Assembly (NCBI GenBank): GCA_016748015.1
Contig: JAAOMT010000769.1
Coordinates: forward strand, 4,441-68,440
Origin: Geosiphon pyriformis
Lineage: Eukaryota; Glomeromycota; Glomeromycetes; Archaeosporales; Geosiphonaceae
Direction: 5' to 3'
Length of the DNA: 64,000 nucleotides
Positions 25,694 to 37,446 of the stretch are shown piece after piece. The position numbers were made by a program, and so were the translations under genes. How positions within the stretch are numbered: position 1 is the stretch's first letter; each line of letters opens with the position of its first letter. Under the pieces are notes generated by a model that made no database searches, was not told where the DNA came from, and saw only the letters and a list, made by a program, of their open reading frames with translations.

Positions 25694-26294
25694 CAAAGCA
25701 GAAGTCAACTGTTACTAGTTATGACCAATGATTAAAAGCCACACATGGTAAAAAAGTGCTTATTATGGTTGAGCTATCTACATTCATAATAAATTCGAAT
25801 GTGCTTTTCATTCTAGTTATCACTAGCATTGATTCCATAGATTTTTTTTGAACGAATTTTACTTTCTCATTATATTTAACATTTTTGACTTCAAATGGCT
25901 GATAATATAAATCACTGTTTTGCCAATTTGCGATGTACAATAATATGAATTGATAATAGTATGCCTAATAGTTAAGCCATTTTGCGAATTTTAGCTACAC
26001 GACTGGCACAAGAAAAAAGTGGTATCTGAGGCGTTGATAAGATATATCCATTTCCTAATAGCTATGAGAAATATAACCACATAAACGAAAAGTATTGTAA
26101 GCCTATTGATAGACAAGATATCAAAGACATCAGCTAAGGTTTGAAAGGAACCGACTACAGCAAAAAATGCCAATCTTGACTTATTGAAATTGCGACCACA
26201 ACTTAAAACCCCAATACACACAAATAATATACAAATTGAGAAATTATTAACATTGAAATAAGCTGCCTGTCATCCCTTCAAGACCGTTCTTATT
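25694..26294. other. Convergent intergenic region with a possible small membrane ORF
   Basis: It holds the 3' ends of RPL19 and the gene at 26,295. On the minus strand at 25,991-26,221 a 76-codon frame without a convincing ATG contains a 20-residue hydrophobic run (ILFVYVVIFLIAI) flanked by Arg/Lys. It may be chance or an exon fragment; there is no splice or start evidence. Nothing else was recognised. Confidence 0.4.
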
Positions 26295-28061
26295 CTAGAA
26301 TGCCATAGCATTAACTTGTGTAGGGGTTTCCTCTTCATATGCTTGGTTTTCTGAAATAAGCTCAGATTGCTTATGAATTTCATAATCAGAAGCGTCATCA
26401 ATTTCTTGAGTTCCATGAGTTTCTGTATCAGAAACATACTGATCTTCATGACTCTCATTACCAGAAACTGTTTCTTGAACTTCATGAGGGTCGACATCTG
26501 AATTAACGGCCGAAAGATGAGGATTACCGACTTCATGAGAAGCATGAAAATCTTCATCCAAAGCATGCTCATGGAACTCTTCCTCGTGGGCTTCCCCGGG
26601 GTCTACAACAGAATCTTTTTCATGCGAGGTTTGGGAAGTTTTTTCTTCATTTTCCGAGTCTTTACCATGTAAATCATTATCATGAGATGGGTCATCATCG
26701 AATGCTGGTTTTAATGAACCCTCAGACTCGTCATTAGCAGCGATCTTAACTATTGGTTTAGCTTTAGTTTTCGCATCTTTGGCTTGGTCTAAATTTGACT
26801 TCTTAGGCAAGGTCTTGGTCAATGGCGTTGACTTTTTGACCTCGGTTTTGGGTGCTTCTTTTTTAATGGTTGAGGTTTTGGATTGAGTGGGACCAGCTCT
26901 TAAGACGTTGGATGCATGGGTGACTGTCTTGGGCCTTCGCTCACCAGTTAAGCCGACGGTAGGTTTGGTGGCAGATGTTCCTGACTTTGGAGCAGAAACT
27001 TTAGGAACAGGACGCGTTGTACCAGTTTTACTGGTGGGTTTTGGTTTTTCGGCTTCCCCAGCTGAGGATGACTTACTCTTATCAACGAAGGCGCCAGAAG
27101 TTGAAGTTTTAGTTTTATCAGCCGAAGTAGTACGTGAATGAGTCGCAGGACGAGTTGAAGCGGTTGTCTTGTTTAAAGTGGCTGAACTTGTCTTGCTGAC
27201 AGTAGCTGATGAAGTGACAGTTGTTACAGTTTTAGCACTGCTTGGGGACTTAGCGCGAGAAGATATTGAAGGCGTCTTAGTTGAACTTTGTGAGCCTGTG
27301 GAAGAAGTGCTCGATTTTTTGGCATGAGTTGCAGTTACACGATTACCAGAAGTAGCTGAAGAATTGGATGATGACTTTAGGCCAGTCGTTGTGGGCGGTT
27401 TCTTCACAGTTGGGACGGGATTCGGAGGTTTTTTTCCAACTTTCTTAACTTCTACTGCGCTTGATGGCTTGCTGGATTCTTTTACAGGGGCTGCAGAAGG
27501 CTTAAGTTCAGATTCAGCAGCCTCATTAGCTTGTTCATCATTTTCAATTTCGGCCTCGTTGGTTTGTTCTTCAATTTTGATTTCAGTTCTGTTGGATGGC
27601 TCTTCGGGAAGAATGAGTGACTCTTCAGATACCTTTACAATTTCTATATGATCTGCAACAAGGACCTGTTCGGATGTATTAAAGGTGGTTTCACTGTCTT
27701 CACTTGATTCTAGTTTTTTCTCGATTATTTCAGGAAGCTGAATCTCAATTGAAGTAATTTCCAGCTCTGGAGTGAGCTCTTTGTGTGTTGCTCCGTTTCC
27801 ATTTAAATTGTCGAAATTTATAGCAGCAGTGGTATTTTCAACCTCGTGGCCTGAACTCACACTCGTCCTTCTATCAACCCATGCCTGTCCCTCTTTCGTT
27901 ATATTTACCGTTGTGTTCGGTTGGTCAAACTGACCAGGCGCAAGATTTATTTTACCAGGGCTGCGAGGTCTTGGGGCAGGGTGAGTTTGGTCAGTACCGT
28001 CTTCAAAACGGTTTATAAGAGAAGCCACTGGTGCGAGCTTACTATGGTCTGGAATTACCAT
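26295..28061 (-). CDS. Low-complexity protein of unknown function
   Basis: A single open frame of 588 codons starts at ATG 28,061. I do not recognise the family. Three parts can be seen: an N-terminal segment with the motif VASLINRFE near residues 13-21, which looks conserved in style; a Ser/Thr/Lys/Pro-rich basic middle (about 190-420) with dense SS/TT and KP pairs; and an acidic, His/Glu-rich C-terminal third (about 450-580) with repeated SHE/AHE-type pairs. No membrane segment or signal peptide is apparent. The charge split resembles cytoskeleton-associated disordered proteins, but that is only an analogy. The bases just before the ATG read TTTTTTTAG, a good 3' splice site, so a 5' exon (coding or UTR) may exist upstream. 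It is divergent from the UBX gene at 28,622. Confidence 0.75.
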   Translation of the reverse strand: MVIPDHSKLAPVASLINRFEDGTDQTHPAPRPRSPGKINLAPGQFDQPNTTVNITKEGQAWVDRRTSVSSGHEVENTTAAINFDNLNGNGATHKELTPELEITSIEIQLPEIIEKKLESSEDSETTFNTSEQVLVADHIEIVKVSEESLILPEEPSNRTEIKIEEQTNEAEIENDEQANEAAESELKPSAAPVKESSKPSSAVEVKKVGKKPPNPVPTVKKPPTTTGLKSSSNSSATSGNRVTATHAKKSSTSSTGSQSSTKTPSISSRAKSPSSAKTVTTVTSSATVSKTSSATLNKTTASTRPATHSRTTSADKTKTSTSGAFVDKSKSSSAGEAEKPKPTSKTGTTRPVPKVSAPKSGTSATKPTVGLTGERRPKTVTHASNVLRAGPTQSKTSTIKKEAPKTEVKKSTPLTKTLPKKSNLDQAKDAKTKAKPIVKIAANDESEGSLKPAFDDDPSHDNDLHGKDSENEEKTSQTSHEKDSVVDPGEAHEEEFHEHALDEDFHASHEVGNPHLSAVNSDVDPHEVQETVSGNESHEDQYVSDTETHGTQEIDDASDYEIHKQSELISENQAYEEETPTQVNAMAF

Positions 28062-28621
28062 CTAAAAAAATTAAAAGCGAGCACTTGTTAAAATATTCGT
28101 TCGTTTTCTAGTCACAAGAATTCATAAGTTGTTGTTACGCGTACATTGGTTTTATTGAAAATGTGGTTTTGTTTAAACCCGAGATTGGCCGTTAATAAAA
28201 GAAGTTTTGGGGCGTCAATTTGGTCACTCTCTAAATAAAGCGCAACGTCATTAGGAAGTAATAACAATAATAAAAATTGGTTTTTTTTGCTGACTAGCAA
28301 ATGATTAAGGCAAATCCAATCAAGGAGTTCCATGTGATTGACATAAATGATATCATCATGTGGCATCACCGCCAAGTTCCTTACGGTAGCTGTATATGTA
28401 TCTGCTCCTTAGGATTCTCCCACCCGCCATCGACCTTGAATTGGAAAGGCTTTGCTAAGCTTTATAACTATCACACGCTCCTTCACCAATTCAGCTATTC
28501 GTTTTTATAATTGATACAGTTCTCGTGCCGCACACGTTTTAAGCAGTTTAACGAAGTTATTTTATCTACAGGGGTCTAGAAAAACTCGAGACTTTTTACA
28601 TAGATTTCTGCATTTCGCGGG
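28062..28621. promoter_or_regulatory. Divergent intergenic region between the unknown gene and the UBX gene
   Basis: This 560-bp region must hold both promoters and possibly a 5' exon of either gene. It has fairly ordinary base composition at 28,300-28,500. No UBA-domain exon could be found for the UBX gene in any frame. A TTTATCTACAG sequence ending at 28,571 could be a 3' splice site for a 5' UTR intron of the UBX gene. Confidence 0.45.
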
Positions 28622-30143
28622 ATGGTTTTCTTTACGATTGTGACGGCTTGCGTAAATCTTTTTAGGTCTATTTTGACAGCGATTCTTTATCCATTCACCT
28701 CACAAGCTGCTATAGCCAACAACCAGTCGCAACGGTTGCGAGCTCAGGAGCCACGCGCCGCGGCAGCTCAGTTTAAAAGAGATTTTGAGGAAAAGTATGG
28801 AACTCTACACCCTGATTTTTTTGAAGGTGGCTACTTACAGGTGCAAAATTTTTACAGTTTTATTTTTTTCTAAAAGGTAATTCATAAAATTAACTTTAAA
28901 TTAGGCTTTAGAACAAGCTAAAAGTGAATTACGGTTTTTGATGGTGATACTGCAAACGGACGAACATGACAACACAGAGAAATTCAATAAGTGAGCGAAG
29001 GAAATACATGGTGGATTTTCATTGGATTGTCTGAGCTATTACTCAATCAACAGAATTACTTTAACAGCGAGACATTAACTTCACAAATCCTAATATCATT
29101 TCTGCGCGAGAATAATGTATTGGTGTGGGCAGGAAATATCAAAGATGCCGAAGCGTATACAGGTATGCAGGAAAATCTTGTCATTATTTTTAAACTCACT
29201 TTTCTTGTAAATCTTGAAAATGCTGACTGGCTCGGTTTTACATAGTGAATAACAAATTAGAGGCTACTACTTATCCTTTTGCAGGTATTATTGTACTCCA
29301 AACACCTCAGTCTGGTACAGGAGTAAGTGGGAAGATGGTACTTGTCGATCGTATCGAAGGTAATCAGGACATATTTTGAGTTTTTATCATTTGGGCAATT
29401 CAACTTCAGTTTCATCTTTGCCCTGAAAAAAAAAAAGGATTTTCAACGCCCGACACACTGATCGCACATCTTACCAATCAAATTAATCTACATGATTCGG
29501 GGCTGCAACTCATTCGAAACGAGCGCACAGAAAGAGATTCTGCTCGGCAGATTCGAGAACAACAAGATTATGCATACCTTGCATCATTGCAGGCTGATCA
29601 AGAAAAAGAAAGGAAAGCGCGTGAAACTGCAGAAGCACAAAGATTAGCAGAAGAGCATGCTCGAAAAAAAGAAGCAGAGTTTAAATCGTTGTCCGAAAAG
29701 AAAGAAATTTGGAGAAGATGGGCTTTAAATCAATTGCCTGATGAACCCATCACAAGTGAAAAGAATATTGCTAGGCTGGTATTCAAACTTCGTAATGGGG
29801 AGAGACTTATACGGAACTTCAGAGGAAACGAATCCGTTGAGGTTGATGCTGTGTGATGAAATGACACATTTTTAAAAATTCAAAAACGTCACTCATTGCA
29901 TTTTTTCAACAGGCCATTTATACTTTTGTCGACACGTATCATCTTCGAACGGAATTGACTTCTACATCCCCCTCATCGCCACCGAATAATTATGTTCATA
30001 CCTTTGATTTCTTGCTTGTTTCTCCATACCCTCGTACCATCCATCACCCAGATAGCCAAAAAACGATTAAAGAAGAGCCAGGACTTTGGCCAAGTGCCCA
30101 GTTGCACGTTGAAGGACTTGTAGAAGAATCAGAGGAAGAGTAA
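28622..30143 (+). CDS. FAF2/UBXD8-like UBX-domain protein
   Basis: There are six exons: 28,622-28,840; 28,905-28,990; 29,068-29,162; 29,285-29,359; 29,438-29,841; 29,913-30,143. They encode 369 aa. Order: a hydrophobic N-terminal hairpin-like segment (residues 3-25); a motif FEEKYGTLHPDFFEGGYLQ leading into a thioredoxin-like UAS domain (about 55-190, with ALEQAKSELRFLMV and VLVWAGN); a charged coiled coil (EAYLASLQADQEKERK type, about 190-255); and a C-terminal UBX domain with an SPYPRT loop in place of the common FPR. In animals FAF2, and in yeasts Ubx2/Ucp10-type proteins, tether Cdc48/p97 to the ER or lipid droplets for protein extraction. The UBA domain normally found at the N-terminus is absent from this model; either it is lost or an upstream exon is missing. 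Introns are GT-AG with consistent phases; exon 3 uses the second of two nearby acceptors. Confidence 0.88.
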
Positions 30144-31774
30144 AGGTAAATGATTATTGGCCTCCTAAAAACATTTTTCTTTGTGTTGTGGCTTATGAAA
30201 GATAAATTTGACTCCTCGAAGATATAAGGTTTATGATAAATGTTAAACGAGAAATCAAATATCATTATAAGTCAACGTGAAAGTTAATGAAATAAAGTTT
30301 ATCTGTCTTTGCCATATTTCTATAACTGATAAGAATATAAGCGTAAACTTGATTTCTAAAACCAAAGAAAATTTATGCTTAAAATAAAGCGTGAAACGTG
30401 ACTCGGATGATATTATTTTTTCTATTATATATTGGATGATGCTACAAAGTTCTCACCAATTAGATCTTGAAGATAAAAATACATGATACTTTAGTTCGAG
30501 CCAATAAAAAGGACTGCATTGGTCGATCAAGAACATTGTTTATTTTAATTACTCTCAATCATAGATGGCATTAAACAAAACCATCAACATATGTCAATAT
30601 TTAATTAATTTTTATAAAAATAAGACACTTATTTTTACTTATTAATCGATTAAATAAAATTTATTTTAAAATCTTTATGCATTAACATTTTTCAAAAAAT
30701 ATTGGCACTAACATATAAAAAATAAAACTGAATATATTAATTGGTTTATTTTATTACTTTCTCGTTAATTGCATATTGCATGACATATTTTAATATTAAG
30801 CTTTTTTAAAATTATTTTCTAAGGATAAATCTAAAAACATTTATTATAGATTATTTTGCGAATCTTTAAATTGTAATATGAACATTAATTTTAGGAAATT
30901 GAGCAAAAACAAACTCTTGCTAACACACAAAATTCTCAATTAATAATTATTTTTATGTTAATAAAATATTTAGGTTGACTATTTGAATAATTATCTTTTA
31001 AAAGAAACTTACCCAAATAATTTAAATATAACTAAGAATATTTTACCAGCAGTTTTAAGATACATAATTATTTTAATTTCCAAAAATAATCTATGAATAA
31101 ATATTGAAAACGCGCTTATTTTACAATTCATTTTTTTTTAAAACATTCTTTTACTTTATTATAATAATTACACAAACCATCTATTAAAAATGATTTAAAT
31201 AATTGATATTGAAAAGAAAATATTTTTTGCAATGTGTTTAACTATAATTGTTTAACGGAAAAAGTATTTAAATGTCAATAATATTTATAAGAAAATGATT
31301 TGCACGAATTTTAATTTAAATGACATAAATTTATCGATGCCAATGTTTGTGAAAAATGAAAATTCTTAATGGTTAAGGATTTTCTTTCAAGGCTAATTTT
31401 TTTCTGGACATATTAAGCTGTAAGCTTCTTAATTATTAGAATACTCCCCTCTGAATATCACTATACTTAATATGGGTACACAACCTGAAACCATCAAGCT
31501 ACATTTTTCCTAAGTTTAGAATTTTTAGCTTTTCTATTTTCAAGAGAAAAAAAACTTTTGTTTTTATCGGATTATCTATTTGGAGTTTCAACATATTTGC
31601 CGATTAGTTAACCAGTTTCTTTCATTTTAATTATAGCAATTCACCAAATTTATAAAAATCATAAAAATTAAAATAAAATGACATTTGAAAAATATGTATA
31701 GAATTTCTCATTTTATAAAATGAAGTTCGCATTAATTAATGTATACATTTTCTTGAAAGTTTTTGTTTTTTAAA
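30144..31774. other. Intergenic, end of unique core
   Basis: About 1.6 kb becomes A+T-rich towards the right arm. The first 300 bp are likely the 3' UTR and flank of the UBX gene. I see no gene, RNA or repeat. Similarity to the left arm starts at about 31,775. Confidence 0.6.
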
Positions 31775-33575
31775 TAATAAATAGTTGGTATTAAATAAAT
31801 GCACATTTAATTTACTTACTATATTTAAAAATCTAAATTGGTTTAAAAATAGAAAAATTTATTATAAATTTTTTTAAGTAAAAAATTTCATATTTATTTT
31901 TGGCTAAAAAGTTAGTATAAAAAAACCATTAGAGTTTGGTCAAAATTTTTTAATAATTTAATTTTTTATTTTAATGATTGTATTTATTACAATTAAGATT
32001 TTATATTTTATATTTTAAACCCAAATTAAAAACTTGGATCATTTTAAAAATAATTTCATTAATATGATATATAAATTATTTTAAAATAAAATACAAAAAT
32101 AAAATAATAATTAAAATCTTTGTTATTAAAAAAATGTTTGCAATTATTATAAATGATTAAANNNNNNNNNNNNNNNNNNNNNNNNNNNNNNNNNNNNNNN
32201 NNNNNNNNNNNNNNNNNNNNNNNNNNNNNNNNNNNNNNNNNNNNNNNNNNNNNNNNNNNNNNNNNNNNNNNNNNNNNNNNNNNNNNNNNNNNNNNNNNNN
32301 NNNNNNNNNNNNNNNNNNNNNNNNNNNNNNNNNNNNNNNNNNNNNNNNNNNNNNNNNNNNNNNNNNNNNNNNNNNNNNNNNNNNNNNNNNNNNNNNNNNN
32401 NNNNNNAGTTTAGATATTCAAAAACCTTTTGTTTCTCCTTTAAAAGGTATGAAGTATTTTAGAAAGTTAAAATATAAATATGTAAATATAATTTTTTACT
32501 ATTTATTATATTTAGATGATTCTTAATAAATTAAAATTGTACTAAATAAATAATTATGTTGAACTCTATATATTAAATTTGATCTTTTCATAAAGAATTA
32601 TTTTAGATAAAGATTTATTATGTTTTAAAATAATAATTATATTATCTGAAATATTTTAAATACATATTTTTGTTGATTTATCAAATTATTATAAAGATTA
32701 TTCTTGAATTATTCCTAAAAATTGGTATTTTTTACAAATTATATTATGATTTAGATGTGAAAGTTTTATTAATAATTGATAAATTTTTAGTACAAGCTAT
32801 TTCTTTTTTTAAATTTTCTTTATTAGATTAAACTTTTGAGTACTGATTTATCTTAGGTAAATTATAGTTATTTTTTTACCTTTATATTAAGAAATCAATT
32901 AAATAAAAAATAATAAAATTTTTAAGTTTAATATAAAAAAATTTATTACTTTAAAAAACCAAATGGGCATTTTCAATATTTTTTTTTTTTGAAAATATAA
33001 TTTTTCAAAAATGTTACAAAATAACATATTTGCATAAATTGATAAAATAAATTTTATTTACCATTTTAAATTCCAATAAAATATATAATTGACTTACCAT
33101 TATTTATTTATGTTATTTCAACAATTTTATTTATTGACAACTTAAAAAATGTAATATTCAAATTTAATTTATTTTTAATTAAGTACTTGTGTTTTTAAAA
33201 AATAATAAGAAATTTTGAATGATCTGAAAGTTTAGGGAGATAAATTATTCACCAATTAATAGAAATTTATGATTAACTTTAATTTAGGTGATTTGTTAAC
33301 ATAGAGAAACAATATAAATAATATACAAATTCCATCTTTAAGAAATTACTTTCTATATCTATGAAGAACTGTCTAAATATAATAAATAATAAAAGAAATA
33401 AGCATTAAATAAAAGGATAAATTTTATTAATGATTAATGATTAATGATAGATGTAATTTCTTACTTTCAGGCAAGTAAACTAATTCTTTTAAGAAATAAA
33501 GTAGATTAAAGTAAATTATTAATCTATTGTATAATAATTAAATCAATGAATTAATCAATACAAAAAATAGATAAA
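31775..33575. other. A+T-rich flank of right kinase relic
   Basis: It corresponds to 19,310-21,110 in reverse. The part at 32,407-32,620 is almost identical to 20,300-20,510 (two differences seen in about 210 bp). No gene is seen. It includes the N gap. Confidence 0.7.
32162..32406. other. Assembly gap, 245 N
   Basis: There are 245 Ns. The left arm has about 165 bp of sequence plus 70 Ns here, so the sizes agree to within about 10 bp. Confidence 0.98.
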
Positions 33576-34986
33576 CTAACCTTTTGAAAAATCAACTATT
33601 TGTGCAGTTAAAAGATAATTTGTATAAAATGCTCCTGAATGAATGTTTATCTTTATTGTTGAAGGTTTTGTTATCTCATTGCGTTTCTTGGTTATTTTAA
33701 AGATTTCAATATATTTTGAAAATTTTCTTAAAAATTTTGTTGTCAAGTTGTTTTTTAGAATTTTTTTTACGTATTTATCTAATTTTAAAAACTTGGAATT
33801 TGTGTCACTAAATTCCTTCAACTTCTTGTAAACTTCTATTGCAGTAGGACAATTCTCAAGATTAATATTCTAACATTTTACAATTATTTTAGCAATACAA
33901 GGTGAAATAAGTAAGAAGGTAATTTCAGATCTTTAACTATTTAAAATAGCTATTATAAGAATGGTGTCATAAAAGCAATTATGAAAAGAAGACTTTCCTG
34001 TTGCTAATTCTCATAATAACATTTTATAACTATAAATATTACCAGCTGTTGTAAATTTTTCTCCTCTTAAAACTTCTGATAGAATATATGAAATCACTCT
34101 ATATATTATTTTTTTCTCTGTTGTTGTTGCTTTATTGTTTATAGGTTGACATAATCTGAAGTTTCCAATATCTACCTATTGTTCATTATGTTGTAAGATA
34201 TTGTCCGAGTGTAAGTTATGATAAACCATACTGGAATTATGAATTGAAAAAAGTCCATAAGCTATATAAAATGTGATTATTAATTTATATTTTCAACCTG
34301 TAGAATAGAAATTTGTTGATAAATATTTTCACATGTCTCTATGCTTAGCAAACTCTATCACAATTCTATACTTAAATGTTTCAGGATTTTATATAATCCC
34401 CAATATTAAAAAGATATAACTTAAATATATACTTAACAAATATACCACTTTGAATATTTAACTATTAACACAATATATAAAAGTAAATAAATAAATAAAT
34501 AATAGATAAATATGAATTAATTTTATATATAAATATAAATAATAATATTTTGTTTATCTTTTTAAACAATTCTTCACTGTTTGTTTTTATAATTTTTATT
34601 GCTACTTCTGTGCCTATTTTTTCTTTTTTATATTCCATTTCACCATGATGTTTTATATTCTAAAGATCAAGTAATCTATAAATTAAGGTTGCTTTATAAA
34701 TTATACTAAACCCTTCTTAAGCAATTTTATTAATATTTGACAAATGCTCCTATGAAATTCATTCATAGTAATTGAATACACGATTATTATTATTTGGATT
34801 TTTAATTATCTTATCAACTACTTTATTACCACTTGAAAAGTCTGTATAAAGTTTTTCAAAAAATATAAACCAGCATGCCATACATAAATTATAATCTTTA
34901 TTATTTTTAATACTTCTTTAAAACTATTTACATTTGTTGTAATCATGAACATATGGATAATATTTATTAATTTTTTTGTATTCCAT
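33576..34986 (-). pseudogene. TKL protein kinase pseudogene, right arm
   Basis: This is the inverted counterpart of 17,957-19,309, far more decayed. On the minus strand it starts at the ATG at 34,986 and ends with the VDFSKG-TAG at 33,576. Many codons differ from the left copy by G to A or C to T: HRDLHSGN reads like HHNLHSDN, the Gly loop GGFG is damaged, and several stops appear. It shares the TGA in place of CGA (34,329-34,331) with the left copy. Unlike the left copy it keeps the roughly 70-bp start of exon 2 (near 34,380-34,445). Confidence 0.9.
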
Positions 34987-35495
34987 AATGTGAATAAAGA
35001 ACAATGAATAAAAAAGAATAAAAAGTAAATAAATGATTATTCAAAGAGAGTCTCTTTAAAGATTTATTTAATAATATATTTAGAAAATTATTTGTTTAAA
35101 GATGAGTTCTTATTTATGTTGTTTCTTCTATGTTCTCATAGAAGAAACAAATCAATTTTTTAAACCTTATTTATTATACTAAATAGGTTTAACTATGAAC
35201 AAATTTAAATTGCTATATTATACAAAATACTGAAAAATTTTCCAATTGTCTTATAAGACCCCTATCATAATACTTTGTAAACAAATATGGCTTTAATTAA
35301 ATTAAAAAAAAAAGAAAAAACAGTTTAACTTTTAATAATAATGCTGTTTTGTCAAATTGTGAAAGTGATAATAAATTAAAAAAAATGATTAAAAATATGA
35401 TATTTTTAAAACTTATAGATTCCAATATATATCCTATTTTATGTTTTAAATCTAGGTAACTAAACTTATCTTTTTGTTTAAATCTTATTAATTTG
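34987..35495 (-). promoter_or_regulatory. Upstream region of right kinase relic
   Basis: It matches 17,315-17,956 in reverse except for about 130 bp missing between the GGGGTCTTAT block (about 35,247-35,260) and the AAAATTTTTCAG block (about 35,230-35,245). The missing part includes the (GTT)n run. No other features were found. Confidence 0.5.
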
Positions 35496-35651
35496 AATAA
35501 TAGGGGATAAAAAAAACCTCTTTCTCTCCTTCGTCCAAAATTCCCAAAAAAGAGTCAAAAGTTTTTTCAAAAGAAGTTTTTTACCATTCAGTATGATAAA
35601 TCAAAACTGTTCTTTGATTACGAGACCACTGTTGGCTCTGTTATTGCTGTT

Positions 35652-37434
35652 ATGAAAAAGACTATTAAAGTTTCTGGTTCTGAGAGTGGTTTCAAGGTGG
35701 TTGCATTGAATAAGAAGAAGAAGGAAGGTGTATTGGCAGAGAGTATTGATAATAAAAGGGTTGCTGCTAAAGCTCTTGGTGCTCGTTCATGAAGTTCTAA
35801 AACAGGTAACACTACTGAGTCTGAGAGTATTGACATGGAGGAGGAATGCTTAGTTGAAGAAACCAGTGTTGACTATGGTGAGAGTGGTGCTTTCATGGAA
35901 GAGGATCCTAATCAAATGCCAAAGAGTTTGCATGTAAAAACCAAAAAGGTGTTAGAGAAGCCTCTGGGTGTAATTGATTATGGTACTGTCAATACAGATG
36001 ATGATGTGTTAGATGATTTCTTTCTTCTCTCACCTCCTCTACCTATCAAACTGTCCATGCAAGTGCCTGTTCGAAAATTCTTTGCTTTAAATATTGATCT
36101 TGTGACTGTCATTGGGAAATCTTCTCAGGAAAAATTAAGTTTTATCAGGAAAATTTTTTCAAGTGTGAATGGTTTTGGGAGGGCTTCTACCTCTTCAAAA
36201 TTTGGTAGAATTATTTATGCAACTTTCACTTCAGAAAAGGCAATGATAGCTGCTGAGAAGTTGGCAAATGATTGTGGTATTGTGGTAAACACTAATCTCA
36301 AGCGCCCTGGCAATATTCATACAAATCGGGATATTGTGTTAAAAAAAATTTCTGTGGGAACATTAATAGAGGCTGTGTGCACAGCTGTGTCTGAATTTGG
36401 GATTATTAAGAAGATCAGAATGCAGTTGGTGGAATTGTGGCAGAAAGCAATTGTCGAGATGAAAAATCAAAATCAGGCTGATCTCTTGGTAAACAAATAG
36501 TCTATTCTTATTGAGAAAGATGCAGTTTGTGTGGCCAGAGCTGATGTGGATAAACAAACATGGAATTCTAGAGACAGATTTAGGGCATTGCTTTACACTC
36601 TTCCCGTGGGTACAAATGCTTATAATCTGTGAGATTTTTTGGATTTGGTGGGTGAGAAAACATGCATCATTGATCGCAATCCTGTTGACTACACTTGTGA
36701 CACTGCACTTCTGTGGGTTTTGGGTCTGAGGATGTCTTATTGCAGGCTATAGCTAATATGCCTATTATAAAAGGTGTACATCTCCACTAGTCGTGTTTGT
36801 CTACTGTCTTGTGTTTCTCTTGCAATTCTCTTGGTCATACATCTTTGGTTTGTAAGTTGAATGGTGAGTCTTTAGGTCCTAAGAGCAAGAGAACCCCTCT
36901 CTCGGCTCAGGATCAGTTTAGATTGACAAAGATTTATGAGAAAAAGTCTGCACCCGTTTCCCATCCTATGGCTTTTGGTGGTAAGATTTGGGCTTTGGTA
37001 GTTGGCTCTCCTTCTTCAAACACATCTTGTGGATATGATTCCCAACTTGGTTCTATTGGTATTGGTAAACCTCTCCCTCCTGTGGTGAATAATTTGGAAA
37101 AACAGTTGGTTACTATTAAAAACAGTCTTGTCAGCTTCACAGAACAAATTGGTAAGTTGGCTAAGAAGTTGGATTCATTCACGCTGGCAGTTTCCCAGCC
37201 TAGCCCTGGATGTCAGCTGCCAGTAATCTTCCCATCACAGGATCAGGTGGGTGATATAATAATGAGAGAGAGCTCGGGTGAAGCCACTTATGGCAAAACT
37301 GCTATGCTTGTGGATCTGTCTGTGTCCTCCCAAGTAATCAAGCTAGAAACTATGTTGGAGGGTCTTTCAGCCTCTGTTCTAAGCTTGTCTGCTCACTTTG
37401 ATGGTTTGGTTCTGGCTGACAGTGTGCTTCCTTA
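35652..37434 (+). pseudogene. LINE copy 2 ORF1 (zinc knuckle), broken
   Basis: It starts at ATG 35,652 (MKKTIKVSGS). Stops replace Trp codons of copy 1 near 35,790, 36,498, 36,631 and 36,789, and a frameshift lies near 36,710. The CCHC knuckle is kept: CX2CX4HX4C near 36,813-36,854 (CFSCNSLGHTSLVC). The C-terminal part is open again at 36,797-37,434. This copy supplies the probable authentic start of the family ORF1. Confidence 0.85.
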
Positions 37435-37446
37435 ACTCTCTTCTCA

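Noticed and set aside
26887-27651. Plus-strand ORFs of 84 and 95 codons
   Set aside because: They are shadows of the Ser/Thr/Lys-rich minus-strand gene.
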